From assembly GCA_943735955.1 (NCBI GenBank), contig OX030961.1, forward strand, positions 7,768,920 to 7,832,919: 64,000 nt of DNA, written 5' to 3'. The translations under genes were made by a program, and so were the position numbers. This DNA comes from Piscicola geometra (Eukaryota > Annelida > Clitellata > Hirudinida > Piscicolidae). Within the stretch, counting starts at the first letter, position 1, and each line of letters begins with the position of its first letter. The notes beneath the pieces are model-generated. The model saw only the letters and a program-made list of their open reading frames with translations. It searched no databases and was not told the origin of the DNA. Shown one piece after another: positions 27,600 through 40,300 of the stretch.

Positions 27600-29880
27600 T
27601 GTATTCATACGTGATAAAACGTAAAATGTCATTAAGTTTTGTGAAGAATGTATAATTGAAATATGCATATAACAACTTGGAGACTATACTTTTTAAATAA
27701 GAAAATCCATTTTGATTTTGAAAGTGAGAAAGATTCAATATTGGCTAAATGTTCTTTTTTTGTCTAAAACTTAGCTGTAACGGTTCAAACAATGTTATCG
27801 CCTAGTAGCTTTTGAAATGACAAAGACATATTTTATTTTTAATATCGTTTAAATGTTTATGTAAATCATAAAATTTTTTATACATAGTTGAGAAAAAGTT
27901 TCAAAATTTTAACAACTCGATAGATGTCTTAGAAAAACTTAGTATGCAATCTGAGTCAGATTCTGACTCACTTATTCAATATTTTTCCAAAAAACTAATA
28001 AAATATTAGACTCTGCTTCATAAAAATTTGAAAATTACAAATCTTATTATTATTTATCATTTTAAATTAATTTAAACGTTTCTAATAATTTTTCTCTATT
28101 CACGCTGCTTTTGGAAGAACCCATCTCTTGACATGCGTTCAAAACATAAATGCGGAAAAAAGAGAATATAAAAGACAATGAAATAAAAATTTTGATTATT
28201 GGAATACTAATTAAATTCAAAAAAAAAATTATTTTAAAAACTGAATTTATAATTTTAACAAATAAAGTTAACAAATCATTTTTAAATATAAAGAAATACT
28301 TTAAATAGCTATAATAATAATTTTAATTAACATATCATTGATTGATATTAAAATTTTCTCAGTTAAATTTATAAAAATGAAGTCTCCATAGGATGAGATC
28401 TTCGAAGGATGAGGTCTCCTAGGATTAGGTCTCAACAAGATGAGGTCTCCAGGACGGGGTATCCAAGGATGAGGTCCCCTAGGATTAGGTCTCCGCATAC
28501 CAGAATTTTGGCTAATAGAGTGTTGGAGAATTGATCTATAGATTTTTGGTTTTGATTTTAAAAGATCAATATTTTCAGATTTTTTATAAATTGTTTTTTA
28601 CAAGTTTTATTCGGTAATAAGGTTTTACACCATTCTTCCAGACTTGTTTAATATAGCTTACATCTGAAAATTCTAATGATCTTTCAAAGACAGTTATTTG
28701 AAAAATTTAGAAGTGAGGTTTGGTAGACTGTTTCATTTTTTTACTCAATCTTTGAAGATCTTTAGTGAAAATTTATTCTTTTTCGTGACGGAAAACAAAA
28801 TTAGATAGGACCATTAACAATCTACTATTAAGAAGGATCATTGGAACGGAATAATGAGGATCACTGTAGCAATTTTTTTCAAATCTTAATTTCTTTTCAT
28901 TATACTTCTATCAAACCTTTGGAGGCTTTGAGGCTTCTGCAATAGGCTTATTTTTTAATGATAATTTAAAAAGTTTTTGAAAGATTCAAATTAAGATTAA
29001 AATTCAAGAAAGAAGCAGCATAGGGGTTTTGAAAAGTTTCAATATCGTAAATAACTATTCACAGATCGATTCACAAAACTATTATCATTTTAACGGCCTA
29101 AACGTACACTTAAAATCAAGTTGTATTATACAAACTTAATATTATAATATAAATAATACATAACTTTTGTATATATTTGCAAGAATGCAAAAATAAATAT
29201 TTCAAAAGCTCACTATAGAAGATTATGTGCTCAAGCATGATTGCCGATCCGATAAAGAAATTACATAAATCGAAATCTAATACCAACGTGTTTAATGTAT
29301 CGTCACGCCAGAAAAAAAGATAACAAAGAATACTTTTTTTAAATAAATAAAAATTCACATTATTAGAATAATTAAGAGATGAATTCCTTGGTGTGATCAA
29401 GCAAAGGAATATAGCATAATTAAAGTATAGATTATATTTTCAAACGCTCTTTAATGACCCACAAATTCTCATTCCATGAAAAATATTCGACGTGATCGTT
29501 TTAAAATACGCGAAAAAATACCCAGTGCTCTAATAAAGCTACGTAATAATTCACAATATATTAATTTATTATTATTTTTATTTTAATGTTTGTATAAATT
29601 ATATTTTTTAAACTTGGTTTTGTTACTTGATCAATTTTTTATAAAGCATCACCTTGAATACATAGATTAACCTTCTTTTTGCAGTATAAAGACAGATTAT
29701 AAAAAATATTTACAAGTTAATACTTCATCATAATCATCATCGAGCGGGTGCAGTCTGGAGGCTTTTCAAAAGCTACTACTTGACAAAAGTAAAAGTCACA
29801 AATACATGCACGAATGTTGTTGTAAGCAGAAGCTATCTTTTCAGAAAATGAAACGCGGCTTCGGATGTAGTGAGGTCAGG
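27600..29880. other. Intergenic between piggyBac element and dopamine receptor gene
   Basis: AT-rich, with no gene visible. It includes a GGTCTCC minisatellite at 28381-28494 and the presumed 3' UTR of the minus-strand receptor gene just below 29881. Confidence 0.5.
28381..28494. repeat. Degenerate 14-bp minisatellite (AGGATGAGGTCTCC-like)
   Basis: Seven to eight imperfect copies of a unit close to AGGATGAGGTCTCC in a row, with variants GGATTAGGTCTC and GACGGGGTATCC. It stands out as GC-rich in AT-rich surroundings. Confidence 0.75.
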
Positions 29881-32800
29881 TTACCAAGAAAACGGGTTTG
29901 AGGAGAAGTGGCCAGAAGAGCATGAGAATATCTTTTTGAAGGCTTTCCGAAACTCGACGTTGAAGAGTGTGTAGATGAGAGGATTGAGGAGTGAGTTGAG
30001 ATAGCCCAGCCAAACGACGAAGCTGAACGCAGCAGGGTTGATGTGGCAAACTGAGGCCTGGAAGAGATCCCAGCGTATGCAGATGGCGTTGATGATGTTC
30101 AGTGTAAAGAAGGGAAACCAACAGACCAGAAAAACAGCTGTATGGAAGAAAAAGTTGTAATTTAAGTCAATCGTATTGTAATGGTAAATTAAACAGTTAT
30201 GAAACATTTTCTTCAATTATTCACAAAACTTAACATAATATAGCTAGAAAACGAAAATATATAATTGAACCTTGAAGGTATTTGATCCAATTATGTAGAA
30301 AGAGGTTGCATAACGACAACAAATTTAAACATAATCCAACTAGACTTCCGTCTAAGACTGATTGATTGCTACTTGGAGCGTTTTGTCAGAATATAATATT
30401 TTTATTCACAAAGATAAAATGTTTCTAGTTATTACGAATGTGGGATTATATTCAGATGCTTTTCATTATGTTTTTTTCTTGGGCTTCAAATTGTATTAGG
30501 TAATTTTAAAAAACCTAGTTTGTGGTTTTTAAAACTAAAAATATAATTTATTCGATTTCAAGTTTTTAGTTGTTTAAGATTTTCTCATGAAAATCCTTTC
30601 AGTAGGGATATTACTTTTGAACCTATTTTGTTTATCTCATAATTTTTTAAAGAATCTACTTTTTTTTCTCAATATTATGACTTTAAACTATTCACCAAAA
30701 TTTTGTTAATTTAGAACTAAATTCGTTATTCAAAACGTATTTTATAATTTTGAACGGTTATCAATAAAAAAATTAAATATTGGTAATTTAACATCCGAAA
30801 AAAGCTGTATAACTACACCGGAGAAGCAATTGTATTTGCATCTTTGAAAAAAATTGAGAAAGACGGAATGCATGAAAGTTTAATAAATATAATAAGCGGC
30901 AAGTGAACAAAATTTTAAAAAAGTATAGGTCTTGTAAAACATTCATACAAGCAGTTAATTTTGTTGAAGTCTAGTGTTGAATAAAAATGTGAAAGAAAAT
31001 GAATTTATTATCTCAGTATTTTACAAGATTAATTTTTCTTCTTCGCCTTATCTCAGTGCTTTGGCACGTTGACGAAGGTTTTCTCATGATTAGACGGTAA
31101 ACGCCATCGGCGCCTGTCTTGGGCCACCCATGTTATCGTTTGTGGTTTTCTTCGTATCTTGAGAATGCTGCCAATGACTATTTTGTTCTTAGGTGCCTTT
31201 TCTCAGTTGTAGCGTCAACTTTTTCATTCAGTGTTATGTTTCCAATTTTTCTTCTTGTTCGAGCACATGCCCAAACCACTTGTCGTTGGCGACTCTGCTT
31301 TAGCGTTTTTTTCCTTTTTGAGCGTCTTCTTGGCGTCATTATCAACGATAAAAATAGTTTGTAAAATGAAATAGTTGTTAAAATTAGTTTTTAATCCCAC
31401 ACAAAAATCCTATAAAAGAAAAAATTATAATTCAGTTATTCGTCAGATAACGGGAAATTTTAAAATCCCTGTTAAGTCTTTTTTATAGCTCTAAAAGTCG
31501 CTGAGATCTTGAAGAAGCGAAAAGTTATTAAGTTACAAGTTTATTGAAATGGAAATTTCATGAGTATGTTCTGTGGAAATGGTGCTTCAGAGGAAACATG
31601 AATTAGACCTTGTAAATGAGTTTTTTTTTTAACTTTTTACTCTTTTTTTATAATTACTTACTGAAAAAACTTTATATTTTTTTATAACAACTTTATTTGT
31701 AACAAAAATATTCTGTGAAAGTTTTAGAAACTTGAATGTTCTTACCGAGTACGATTGCCAACGTCTTGGTGGCCTTTTTTTCTCTCCTGTTGGAGCACTT
31801 GTCATGGCGTAACTTGTTGAACTTGATGCTGAAGTTGAAGACCGTTGACCTGCGTGAAGTTATGGTTGTTGTTGTTAAAAGATTTTTGGTTGAGACTGTT
31901 AATGAATTTTTTTTCTTGTTTATAAAAGTTACATTATTGGTTTTAATAGCTAAAAATGTATTTTTATTTATTAAAACATTTAAAAAATGAATTATTTTTT
32001 CGAATGGCGGAAGTTTTAATATGGACTGTTAAAATTGTTGATGTGTCATACATCAACTTTCTAATTGGTATCGTTAGAATTCATTGTAGTAATTTTTCTA
32101 ATGTTCCATGATGTGTAAATTTTCGAAACATTTTACTTTTACAATCATCGGTAAAAACAAATAGTTAATTTTATCTAAATTTTTAAAAAGTGAATAAATC
32201 TAATATATTATTAATACAAAACAAAAAAATTATATTTTGAGATCTAAAAATATTTTTTAGATAAAATTATTTTTATTTATCAAAGTTTAAAATAAATAAC
32301 AATTTTGTATTTAAACCAATTATTGTATAAAAAATATTTTATGTTGTGCAAACAGAGAAATGAATATAAAAAGTTCTGCATAAACTCTGGCTCGGGGCTA
32401 ATGACATGTTATAAAGATGCTTGAAAAGCAATGTTTTGCAATCATTTGAATCTGCTACATAGTCAAGAATTCACGAATATTAGCCGCAAGATAATCATGG
32501 CTAGCCGTCGCTAATATGGACTGGATATGCGATTATTTAATTATAGGACCAAAGAATGGCATTGAATCAAAAGATCAATAAGACTTTTCAAATAAACGTA
32601 AACACTTTCTAACACATGAACAGAAAAGAGAACACACACAGAAACAACTACACACACACGCAAACGCACAAATACACATACATACACCCGAACAAACACA
32701 CACACAAACAAACACACAAAAGACAATCAAACCTCCTAGTTCCAAAGTCACTTAGTCTGCTGTGAGCTTGCTTGCCATGACTTCTAGGCGTTTTACGATC

Positions 32801-35800
32801 AAGTTGTTGGATCGCCAGTATTGTGGCACTGGTTTTGAGAGTGGACTCAGCTGCTTCGACCAGAAGTAGTGTCGTTCCTGTGGTCACCTGTGACTTCTGC
32901 ACTGTGGCTACAGGGGCTTTAGTGGAGTTCACACGCTTTTTGAAAGATTTTTTTGAAACATTAAAAGAGCTTCTCGATATTGATTTACGTTTTTTATAAC
33001 TGCTGTTGGTTTTGGTAGTATATTTGACTTCTTTTTTAATACTTTTCGAAATTTGATTTGTTGGTTTTATTGTTTTTTTTGAAGTTTGACGCTTGGAAAC
33101 AACTCTTTTTCTCTTAGAAAACGTTTTTTTCTTTTTAAATTCTCCGGAGAAGTGTTTTTCCTCAGTTTCGTCAATTGCAATCAATTTGGAGTGGTTTTCA
33201 CCAGCTCCACGACAACAATGCTCACTAATTTTTTTTGTTCTAGCTTCTTCCTCTCGGACAACCTTTATTTCATTTTCCACTTCCACCACTTTTTTGAAAG
33301 TTTGTGCTTTGTTTTTGTCGCTGATACTTGTATGAGTCTCTTTCGGTAGTTCATTTTTCATTTCAATTATTTTTTCTTTTTCAAAACAGTTGATTTGATT
33401 TTTATTTTTTTCTTCAAACACCTTTGTCGAGATTTCTCCATCGGAAAAACTTTTTTTTAGCTTTTTAATAGTTTCAATTTTTTCACCTGAACAAAGACTT
33501 GTAATCTTGACAATATTCGTTTCAAAATCAATTTGACGCGATTTAAAACAAACGCTTTTTTTTCGTTTTTCATCAGCTGTCTTTGACTGCGATAAGTCAC
33601 AGGAAAGGGATGAAGTGCCGCCGATAGAATCATTGTTTTCCAAGCTCCAACTCTGAACATTCCTATTTGTATGCATCTTTTCTTTGTTATCCCCCCCTTC
33701 GGCGTTAATGCTTTCAAAATGCTCATTTTTTATGATGGTGTTTCCTATATTCTTTTCCTTTCCAGTTCTATGCACATAACAATTCATTTGCTTCTTTGAA
33801 TGATCGTCGTTGGCATCAAAAACACCAGAGTTTATTTGAACGGCATCTTTCAAGTGTGCATTGCGCTCATCGAAACTACTGTATTCTCCGATTCGTTCAA
33901 TTTTCTTGATGTACCTCGTTGTTCGGTTGCCTGCGTTGAAGCTGTTTTGTGGTTCAACGCTGTCTTTTTCCACTGGAGCGTACGTGCTTCTGGGTAAGTG
34001 ACAAGCCGACTTAGATCTGATTTTCCTGGTTTCAGTCGAGGGAAGAGGCTTTGAAGCGATAGCAGCTTTGGCTCGTCGGCGTAGAGTTGCAAAGATGCTG
34101 GCGTAGAGTGAGACCATGAGGAGGCATGGGAAGAAGAATGAAGTCATGGAGGAGTAGATGATGAAGTCTGCGTTGTAAAAGGTGCACAGCCAGGGAGTTT
34201 TCACACGTCTTTCGGTGTAGTTGATACCCAGGACTATGGGTAGAGACACTGCGATCGAGACCAACCATGTCAATGCCAGTGTGAAGCGAATTCTGCCTGA
34301 GTTTTTGTGTTTCGCATACTGAATGGGTTTCGTGACTGCTATGTACCTGGATTGTAGCGTGAGGCGTAATGTGAAAATAAAAATTAACATTGTTTGAATA
34401 AATATATTTTTCTCCAATTTTTGAATGAAAATTTTATTATTTTTTTTATTGTAAAAACTTGTTTTTGAATAATATCATAAATAAACATTATGAAAGGTCA
34501 AAATATATTCCAACTAAGAGAGACTTAGGGTTTACACCTTGATAATATTCCCCTTTTTGGCCATCTGAGTCTTTAAAAAACAAAGCTCAAATATCTCATG
34601 GAGAATAAATTTTAGAATGGTGTTTCGAAAAACTATAAATTTAATTTTTTTTATTTTTCTACATTTTATTTTTTTTACAAAACTTATTCTTTGAAAATAT
34701 AAACGACACACCTTTCAAGATTTTTTGAAAAAGTTTATAAATTTGAAATTAAATTGTATTTTTGAACCATGCATCATTTTAAAAGCGCTATTTATCTTAA
34801 AAGTTTGGTCAACATTTTCATTTTCTTCACAACACTGATGTGCATAAGACATTTTTGTAATATTACTTCAAACATATCATACTTTTTTGAAATTAATTTA
34901 ACACCTTTCTCTTAGAAATAATTTTTTAAGTAAAATAGTTAAAAGGAATATAAAAATTGATGACTTTTAGTTAAATATAAGTTTTAAAAAATTCACAAAA
35001 TGTTTTGTTTTAATTGAACATTTGTTCACTAAGCTCTAATGGACTTTCGATTTGTTTCATTTTTCTTTTTTTTGCTACTCTAAAATGTTATTCAAAAACA
35101 TTGAAGTACGTGAGACGAAGACTAAAAGTTTTTTTTTAAAGGTTAAGTTTTTTAATGAGATTTAACTAACAGACATTTTATGATTTTCATGAAATGTTTG
35201 ATACAACATATTTCTTTGGTTTTTGTCTACTCTTCCCTTTAACACAATAAAAAGATTTTCGACTTTTTAGTGATAAAAACTCATTTAAATGTTATGTCCA
35301 TTTTAGAATTTTCTTTTAGGATTAAAGTTTTAATTTTTTTAAAGCACCCATGTTCAACGTACTAAAGGTTTTGCTATTTAGTTATTCACGTTTGGATTAC
35401 CTTGATAATACGTCGGCAAATTATAGCACCAAAATTCATAAATATGCATTAGCACGGACATACACACCCAAAACAAACACACACACACAAACACACACAC
35501 AAACACACACAAAAGCACACACACACAAACACAAACACACACACACACACAAAACAAACCTATCGACACTAATGGCCGCAAGGTTAAGAATTGATGAAGT
35601 ACATCCCATCACATCAAATGCAACCCAAGCGTCACACAAGGCGTTGCCAAGCTCCCACCTCGAATAGTTCACCTGATGGATGGATTCCATGGAAAATTGT
35701 GCGATGGTTTATAGGCAGACGTAAACATATTTAGTGCCCAAAATATGCAAATAGATTATTCGATTGTAAAATTTTTCATCTTCGAAAATCATAAAGAAAG

Positions 35801-37312
35801 TTTTACAAAATAGTTAACTCTCCGTTCAGAGATGCGAAGAATTTTACATTAGTTCATAAATCATCGTTTTTTAATAAGTAAACTTACAAGAAAAATAGAC
35901 CACAACCATCGATTTATTTTCTAAGAAACTAATAGAGATATGTTGTGTGCTCAAGTATATCTTGAAAAATATTTTTAGTTGTGAAAAAATAGATAAATTA
36001 AGATTTCAACTAAATATTAAAGTCTTAAAAAATTTTGATTGCGTTTAAGCATTGTAAATGATGGATTCAGACTCAGCCTCTTCCAACAAAATTGTATGTT
36101 TGCCCCCTTATTTTCTTTTTATATTATTTGAAGATTTAGAAATCATATTATTTTCTGAAGGTCTCAATCTTGCTCTAGCGCAAAAGTCTATATATATAAG
36201 GTGCACTAATTTTTGAAAGTAAGTTTTAGAGATAAAAAGATTAACTTTGAACTGTATAAGTCATATGGGGTGTTTTGAGGTATATAAAAAAATTAAGAAT
36301 GCATTTTCATTAACAACTCGTAATTAATAGCAATAATTATAGCCTATAATATATATAATTCGTAAAGAATTTTTTTCTTAAAGTAAATGGATTTATCGTA
36401 ATGTCACAGAACAGGATAGCTAATTTAGTTTAAGTGGAATTTGAAAAGAATATCACAAAAGTATTAAATATTGATGGCTCCAATAAATTCTTCAGTTTTT
36501 AAAGCTGTCGACTAGTGTTAGGAATTTTTATATTATAAACAAATACAAAGTTTCACCATTTTTTATTTTTTACTAACATTTAATGTGTAATTTAATAATA
36601 TGTAATGTATATGATTATATGTTAATTTAATTATTTTAAAATTTAATTTTTTTTCTATAAATATAAATCTTGTGAAGAACTTATACGAATGCTTCAAGTT
36701 TAATAAACTCAGCATTTTTTCCCTTTTTTCAACTGAAAATATTGGCTAAGGGATCTAAAAGAATGAAAAAAGAAGAAACTTGAAGGCTTTGAGGATTGTA
36801 AAAACCTTGTTATGAGCTCTTAAAATTAATATTCAAAGATTTAAAACAATACATCATCACTGAAAATTTAATGAAATTCATTTTTTCATCGCATTTAGCC
36901 TTAAACATACAATCCATTACTTATGGCTCATTTAACATTTCCAACTTTCAATTACCTCTATTATTCCTGCATAGAAAGCACCACACCTCTCTCAACTAAC
37001 CTCGACATAGACGGCCAGTGGCATGACAAGGATGCCGACCAGAATATCAGCAAGAGCGAGAGAGAAGATGAAGTAGTTGGTGACCGTGTGCAGAGTCTTT
37101 TCTCTGTATATACTCAAACAAACCAAGATGTTGCCAAAGACCGTGAATACAGGGAAGATGAGGAGAACGAGGACGGGGTAGTTGATGGGACGGGAGGAAG
37201 TTGAAGTGTTGGAAATGAATGGAATGGCAGTGGAAGAGTTATCGTCGATGAGACTGCTGAGGTTGAAGTTGATGCTCGCGTTGACGTGCAAGAGTATCGG
37301 GAAAAAAGACAT
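29881..37312 (-). CDS. D2-like dopamine receptor (class A GPCR), five exons, 799 aa
   Basis: Exons, all with GT-AG borders and matching phases: 37312-37001, 35672-35560, 34346-32733, 31849-31746 and 30137-29881. The joined frame is exactly 800 codons including the stop. The N-terminus has several N-X-S/T sites. Class A landmarks are present: N61 and D89 in TM1/TM2, C117 and C196 for the extracellular disulfide, D124 in TM3 for the amine, DRY at 141-143, Ser 207, 208 and 211 in TM5 for catechol hydroxyls, CWFP at 720-723 and NPLIY at 766-770. The TM3 block ([20 protein letters not shown]) and the C-terminal FNVEFRKAF point to the Gi-coupled D2 family rather than D1, octopamine or serotonin receptors. 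The third intracellular loop is about 475 residues, Lys/Ser-rich and poorly structured, versus about 130-250 in most D2 receptors. Acts at the plasma membrane, presumably in neurons. Untranslated 5' exons may lie further upstream. Confidence 0.93.
31030..31345 (-). mobile_element. Possible LINE 3'-end remnant in the receptor's last intron
   Basis: On the minus strand, with stops and frameshifts, a [13 protein letters not shown] string is followed by [11 protein letters not shown]. Both resemble the C-terminal tail of non-LTR retrotransposon ORF2 ('W.GH..R' then 'A.DR..WR'). The patch is of higher complexity than the intron around it. The evidence is short and degenerate. Confidence 0.45.
32625..32732 (-). 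repeat. TG-rich tract directly after the receptor's exon 3 donor
   Basis: In the sense of the transcript, the intron opens GTTTGATT and then runs as GTGTGTTTGTTTGTGTGTG-type sequence for about 100 nt. This UG-rich stretch sits immediately downstream of a 5' splice site. Confidence 0.8.
35459..35559 (-). repeat. TG-rich tract directly after the receptor's exon 2 donor
   Basis: The intron begins GTTTGTTTTGTGTGTG and continues as (TG)n broken by TTT for about 100 nt. It mirrors the tract after exon 3 of the same gene. Confidence 0.85.
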
Positions 37313-40300
37313 GATGAGTGTTTTTGAAACAAAACGAGTTCAAGATAAGTTTTGACGCTTGGAAATTGTTTTATCTTTTATCTTTTTCAAGATTTTCGTT
37401 CTTTTGATTTTTTAGAACAATTTACGATTCATTTGGTATCTGGACCGAAACAGGTATGTAGATGTTTGTGATGACAGTTGTATTTATAGCTGTCTTTTGA
37501 GCCTATCTTAAAAGTAATTCGCAATTGTCTGCTTGCTGATAAGTTACAAGATCCTGGATGTAAAGGTTTCTTTGTTACTTGCGTGTTGGCATTCTGTCTT
37601 TTCACGTTCTCGTCGTTTCCTGCCGCCTGAGTGCTACTTTAACCTTTTTAACTGCGGAGAATTGAAAATGAACTACTCAGCATGATTTTGCAAAGGTTTT
37701 TAAGAACAGTTTTTTTTGGGGGGTTTACATAGAAGCCGAGCTTTGAAGCTAATTATTAAAATTAAGTTACAAAAAAGTTAATGATTTAAAAGCTATTTTA
37801 TTTTACTTTTCTTTCAATTTTATGTTCTCTAAATTAATCTTACAAAATTTAAATTAAAATTTTTATGAAGCATAATTATCGTTAATTCTTAGAAAGAGAT
37901 CATTTGTCTTTAATGAATGTATCATTTTTTTATCTATTTCTAATCAAAATCTTTCGTACAAGCCCCTACGTGGACTGGTTATTTTTTCGGTGTTGTAACT
38001 TTTGTAACGTTTGTGACACTATAAAGAATACAATGTATTAATCACACAAAAAATGAATGCATAAATATTAAAATCGTGATATAATAGAAATAATTTATTG
38101 TTAAAAATTTTCCAAACTATTTCTATTAAAGAAGTTATAAGCATGTAAAAAAAACAAGGTTATACTTCTAAACGCAATCATCCTTTTCAAATTACATTAT
38201 GTTTTTTTCCATTTATGAGCTTTCTCATAAAGACGCATTTATAAGTGAAGAATACATAAAAAAGAATTAATTTGACAATTACCAATCGTAATGCAAAAGA
38301 CGACGCTACCACAGTATTTTTTGGCAATCAGCAATTCTGTAATAAATACTTGTTGGCTGGATTGTGGTAACATTATCGTGCTTTTCCTTGTTTCTCTCCG
38401 CCCGTCATAGCTTTTCTTTTCTCATAGCTATTGAAAACTTTTGAAACAAGTTTTTATTTAATCATAGACACTAAAATTTGATTTACAGTACTTTACTTTG
38501 GGGCAGTATTGGAACTACCATAAAATGGCTTAGGCTTTTAGTGTTCAGTTAAACGCATGTGAAAGACTAAGTAAAAAAAAGTTATTCTCTCTTAATTTTC
38601 TGAAATTATTATCGTTTGCAGGTGTAGATTTTTGATGACTCAGTTCTTCAAAAATATAATAAACTTTTAACCATTGCTTTGCATCTTGTGAAAAGTTCTT
38701 AAACCAAACGTCATAAAACTAGGTCCAATGCCATAAATGACGCGAAATTTCCCGAAAAAAGGATTTGAATCAAACGTAGAAGGCCTTACAACTGATTAGA
38801 CAAAAATACACCTTGAAGTATCTTTGCCTTCAAGCTTATCCTTTTCCTAATTCATCTGCTATCAACCTCCCCGATTGATCACTTTGCCTTCTAAATTATT
38901 CTCTTTAAAGAGAACCCAACTACTACATCTACCTTCAAGACGCATGAGGCAATTCATCAAAAACAACAGCATTATCCGCCTTATCGTTGACAAAAAGCAA
39001 TAAGAAGTAAATCAGCAAGGGCATTAATGGCTTCGTCATGATTATTACTATACCAGCGCCATCATCATCATTCCAATAACTTTCTTCTGACTTCCGTCCA
39101 CGACTTTACAATGTCGCAGTATGAATGACCCTATAAAAGTTGGCCTTCCTGAGGTTTGGAAATATTAATAAATATTAAAACTTTATTGTGATTAACAAAA
39201 GCCCCTTTTTCTACAACTTCCTGTTGTTCTAGAAAAATGGGAGTAGGCTCATTTTGTAGCTTTAGATGTCTCATGCATGAATGTATCATTTTATAAAATT
39301 TTTATATTTAAATATAAAATCTTATTGTTTTTTTGAAATCCTGGTATTTTTCTAGCTAGAAAGTTTTTAGCAAGGATGAATATTGATATATTTCTTAGGC
39401 ATTTTCAAATAGCATAATAAAAATGTCATCATTTAAAACTTCACTAAAATAAATATTTTCTCAGATACAAGAAAAAGTTAAAAGTATTTATTTCAAGCAA
39501 ATTGTAAGCTTAAATTATTTAGTTTAGTTTTTTGTTCTTTTGTCTTTATTGCATGCATCTAATTTTTTACATACAAAACTTAACAAAATCATGCCATTTT
39601 TTAAAAAAACCTGTAAAGAAGGCACAGAATTAAAAAGTAAAATGATGAACAAAAAACTTCAATATTTATTATTTTATAAAGTATTAGAATGTTTTCAATT
39701 ACTTTCAAACACTTAAAATACTTTCATATGTTTAAAAATCTTCGTATTCAATGTTAAGATAAAATTTTAAAACATCGTGTTTTTTCATATGTTAGTGCTC
39801 GTGTTCGTTAGTTTTAACAAATCAAAGTTTATCTCTCAGTTTATTTGAGATATCGTATTTTTTTATGTGTATTTGTACTTAAAAGGTAATTCAAGCGTGT
39901 AAGTTTGTATGTAAGCATGCATTTACGCTTGCACATGCACTTTGATGTATTGTCTGACTACCATGCAGTTTCATGGAGCAGACGAAATGACAAGAAAGTG
40001 TTCACAGCTGGATGAGCAGTGATGGTTTTGATGTGAATGAATGGCACTCATTTAGAATTAATGAAGCATTCTTTCGGCGGCATCGAACTTACCCCGAATT
40101 GGATCCTCAAGTGTATTTTAATGATCACACGAACGCTTTATCACCTTCCCGGAAATTTTTCAAAATAATTAAGAAAAACGTTAGAGTGGCATTGATAAAA
40201 AAGACCTTCAGATTTTTGATATTTTTTTTACATAAATTTAAGTGTTTTTTATTTGTAAAAAAATCTTGTTTCTTTTTCTTTTTAGTTTGTTTTTAACGTT

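Noticed and set aside
32036..32056. 8-bp inverted repeat GTTGATGT/ACATCAAC with a 5-bp loop
   Set aside because: Too short to call a terminator or element in AT-rich eukaryotic DNA.
40012..40296. 94-codon open frame starting MSSDGFDVNEWHSF
   Set aside because: The second half is A/T-driven Lys/Phe runs, and no partner exons or domain were found.
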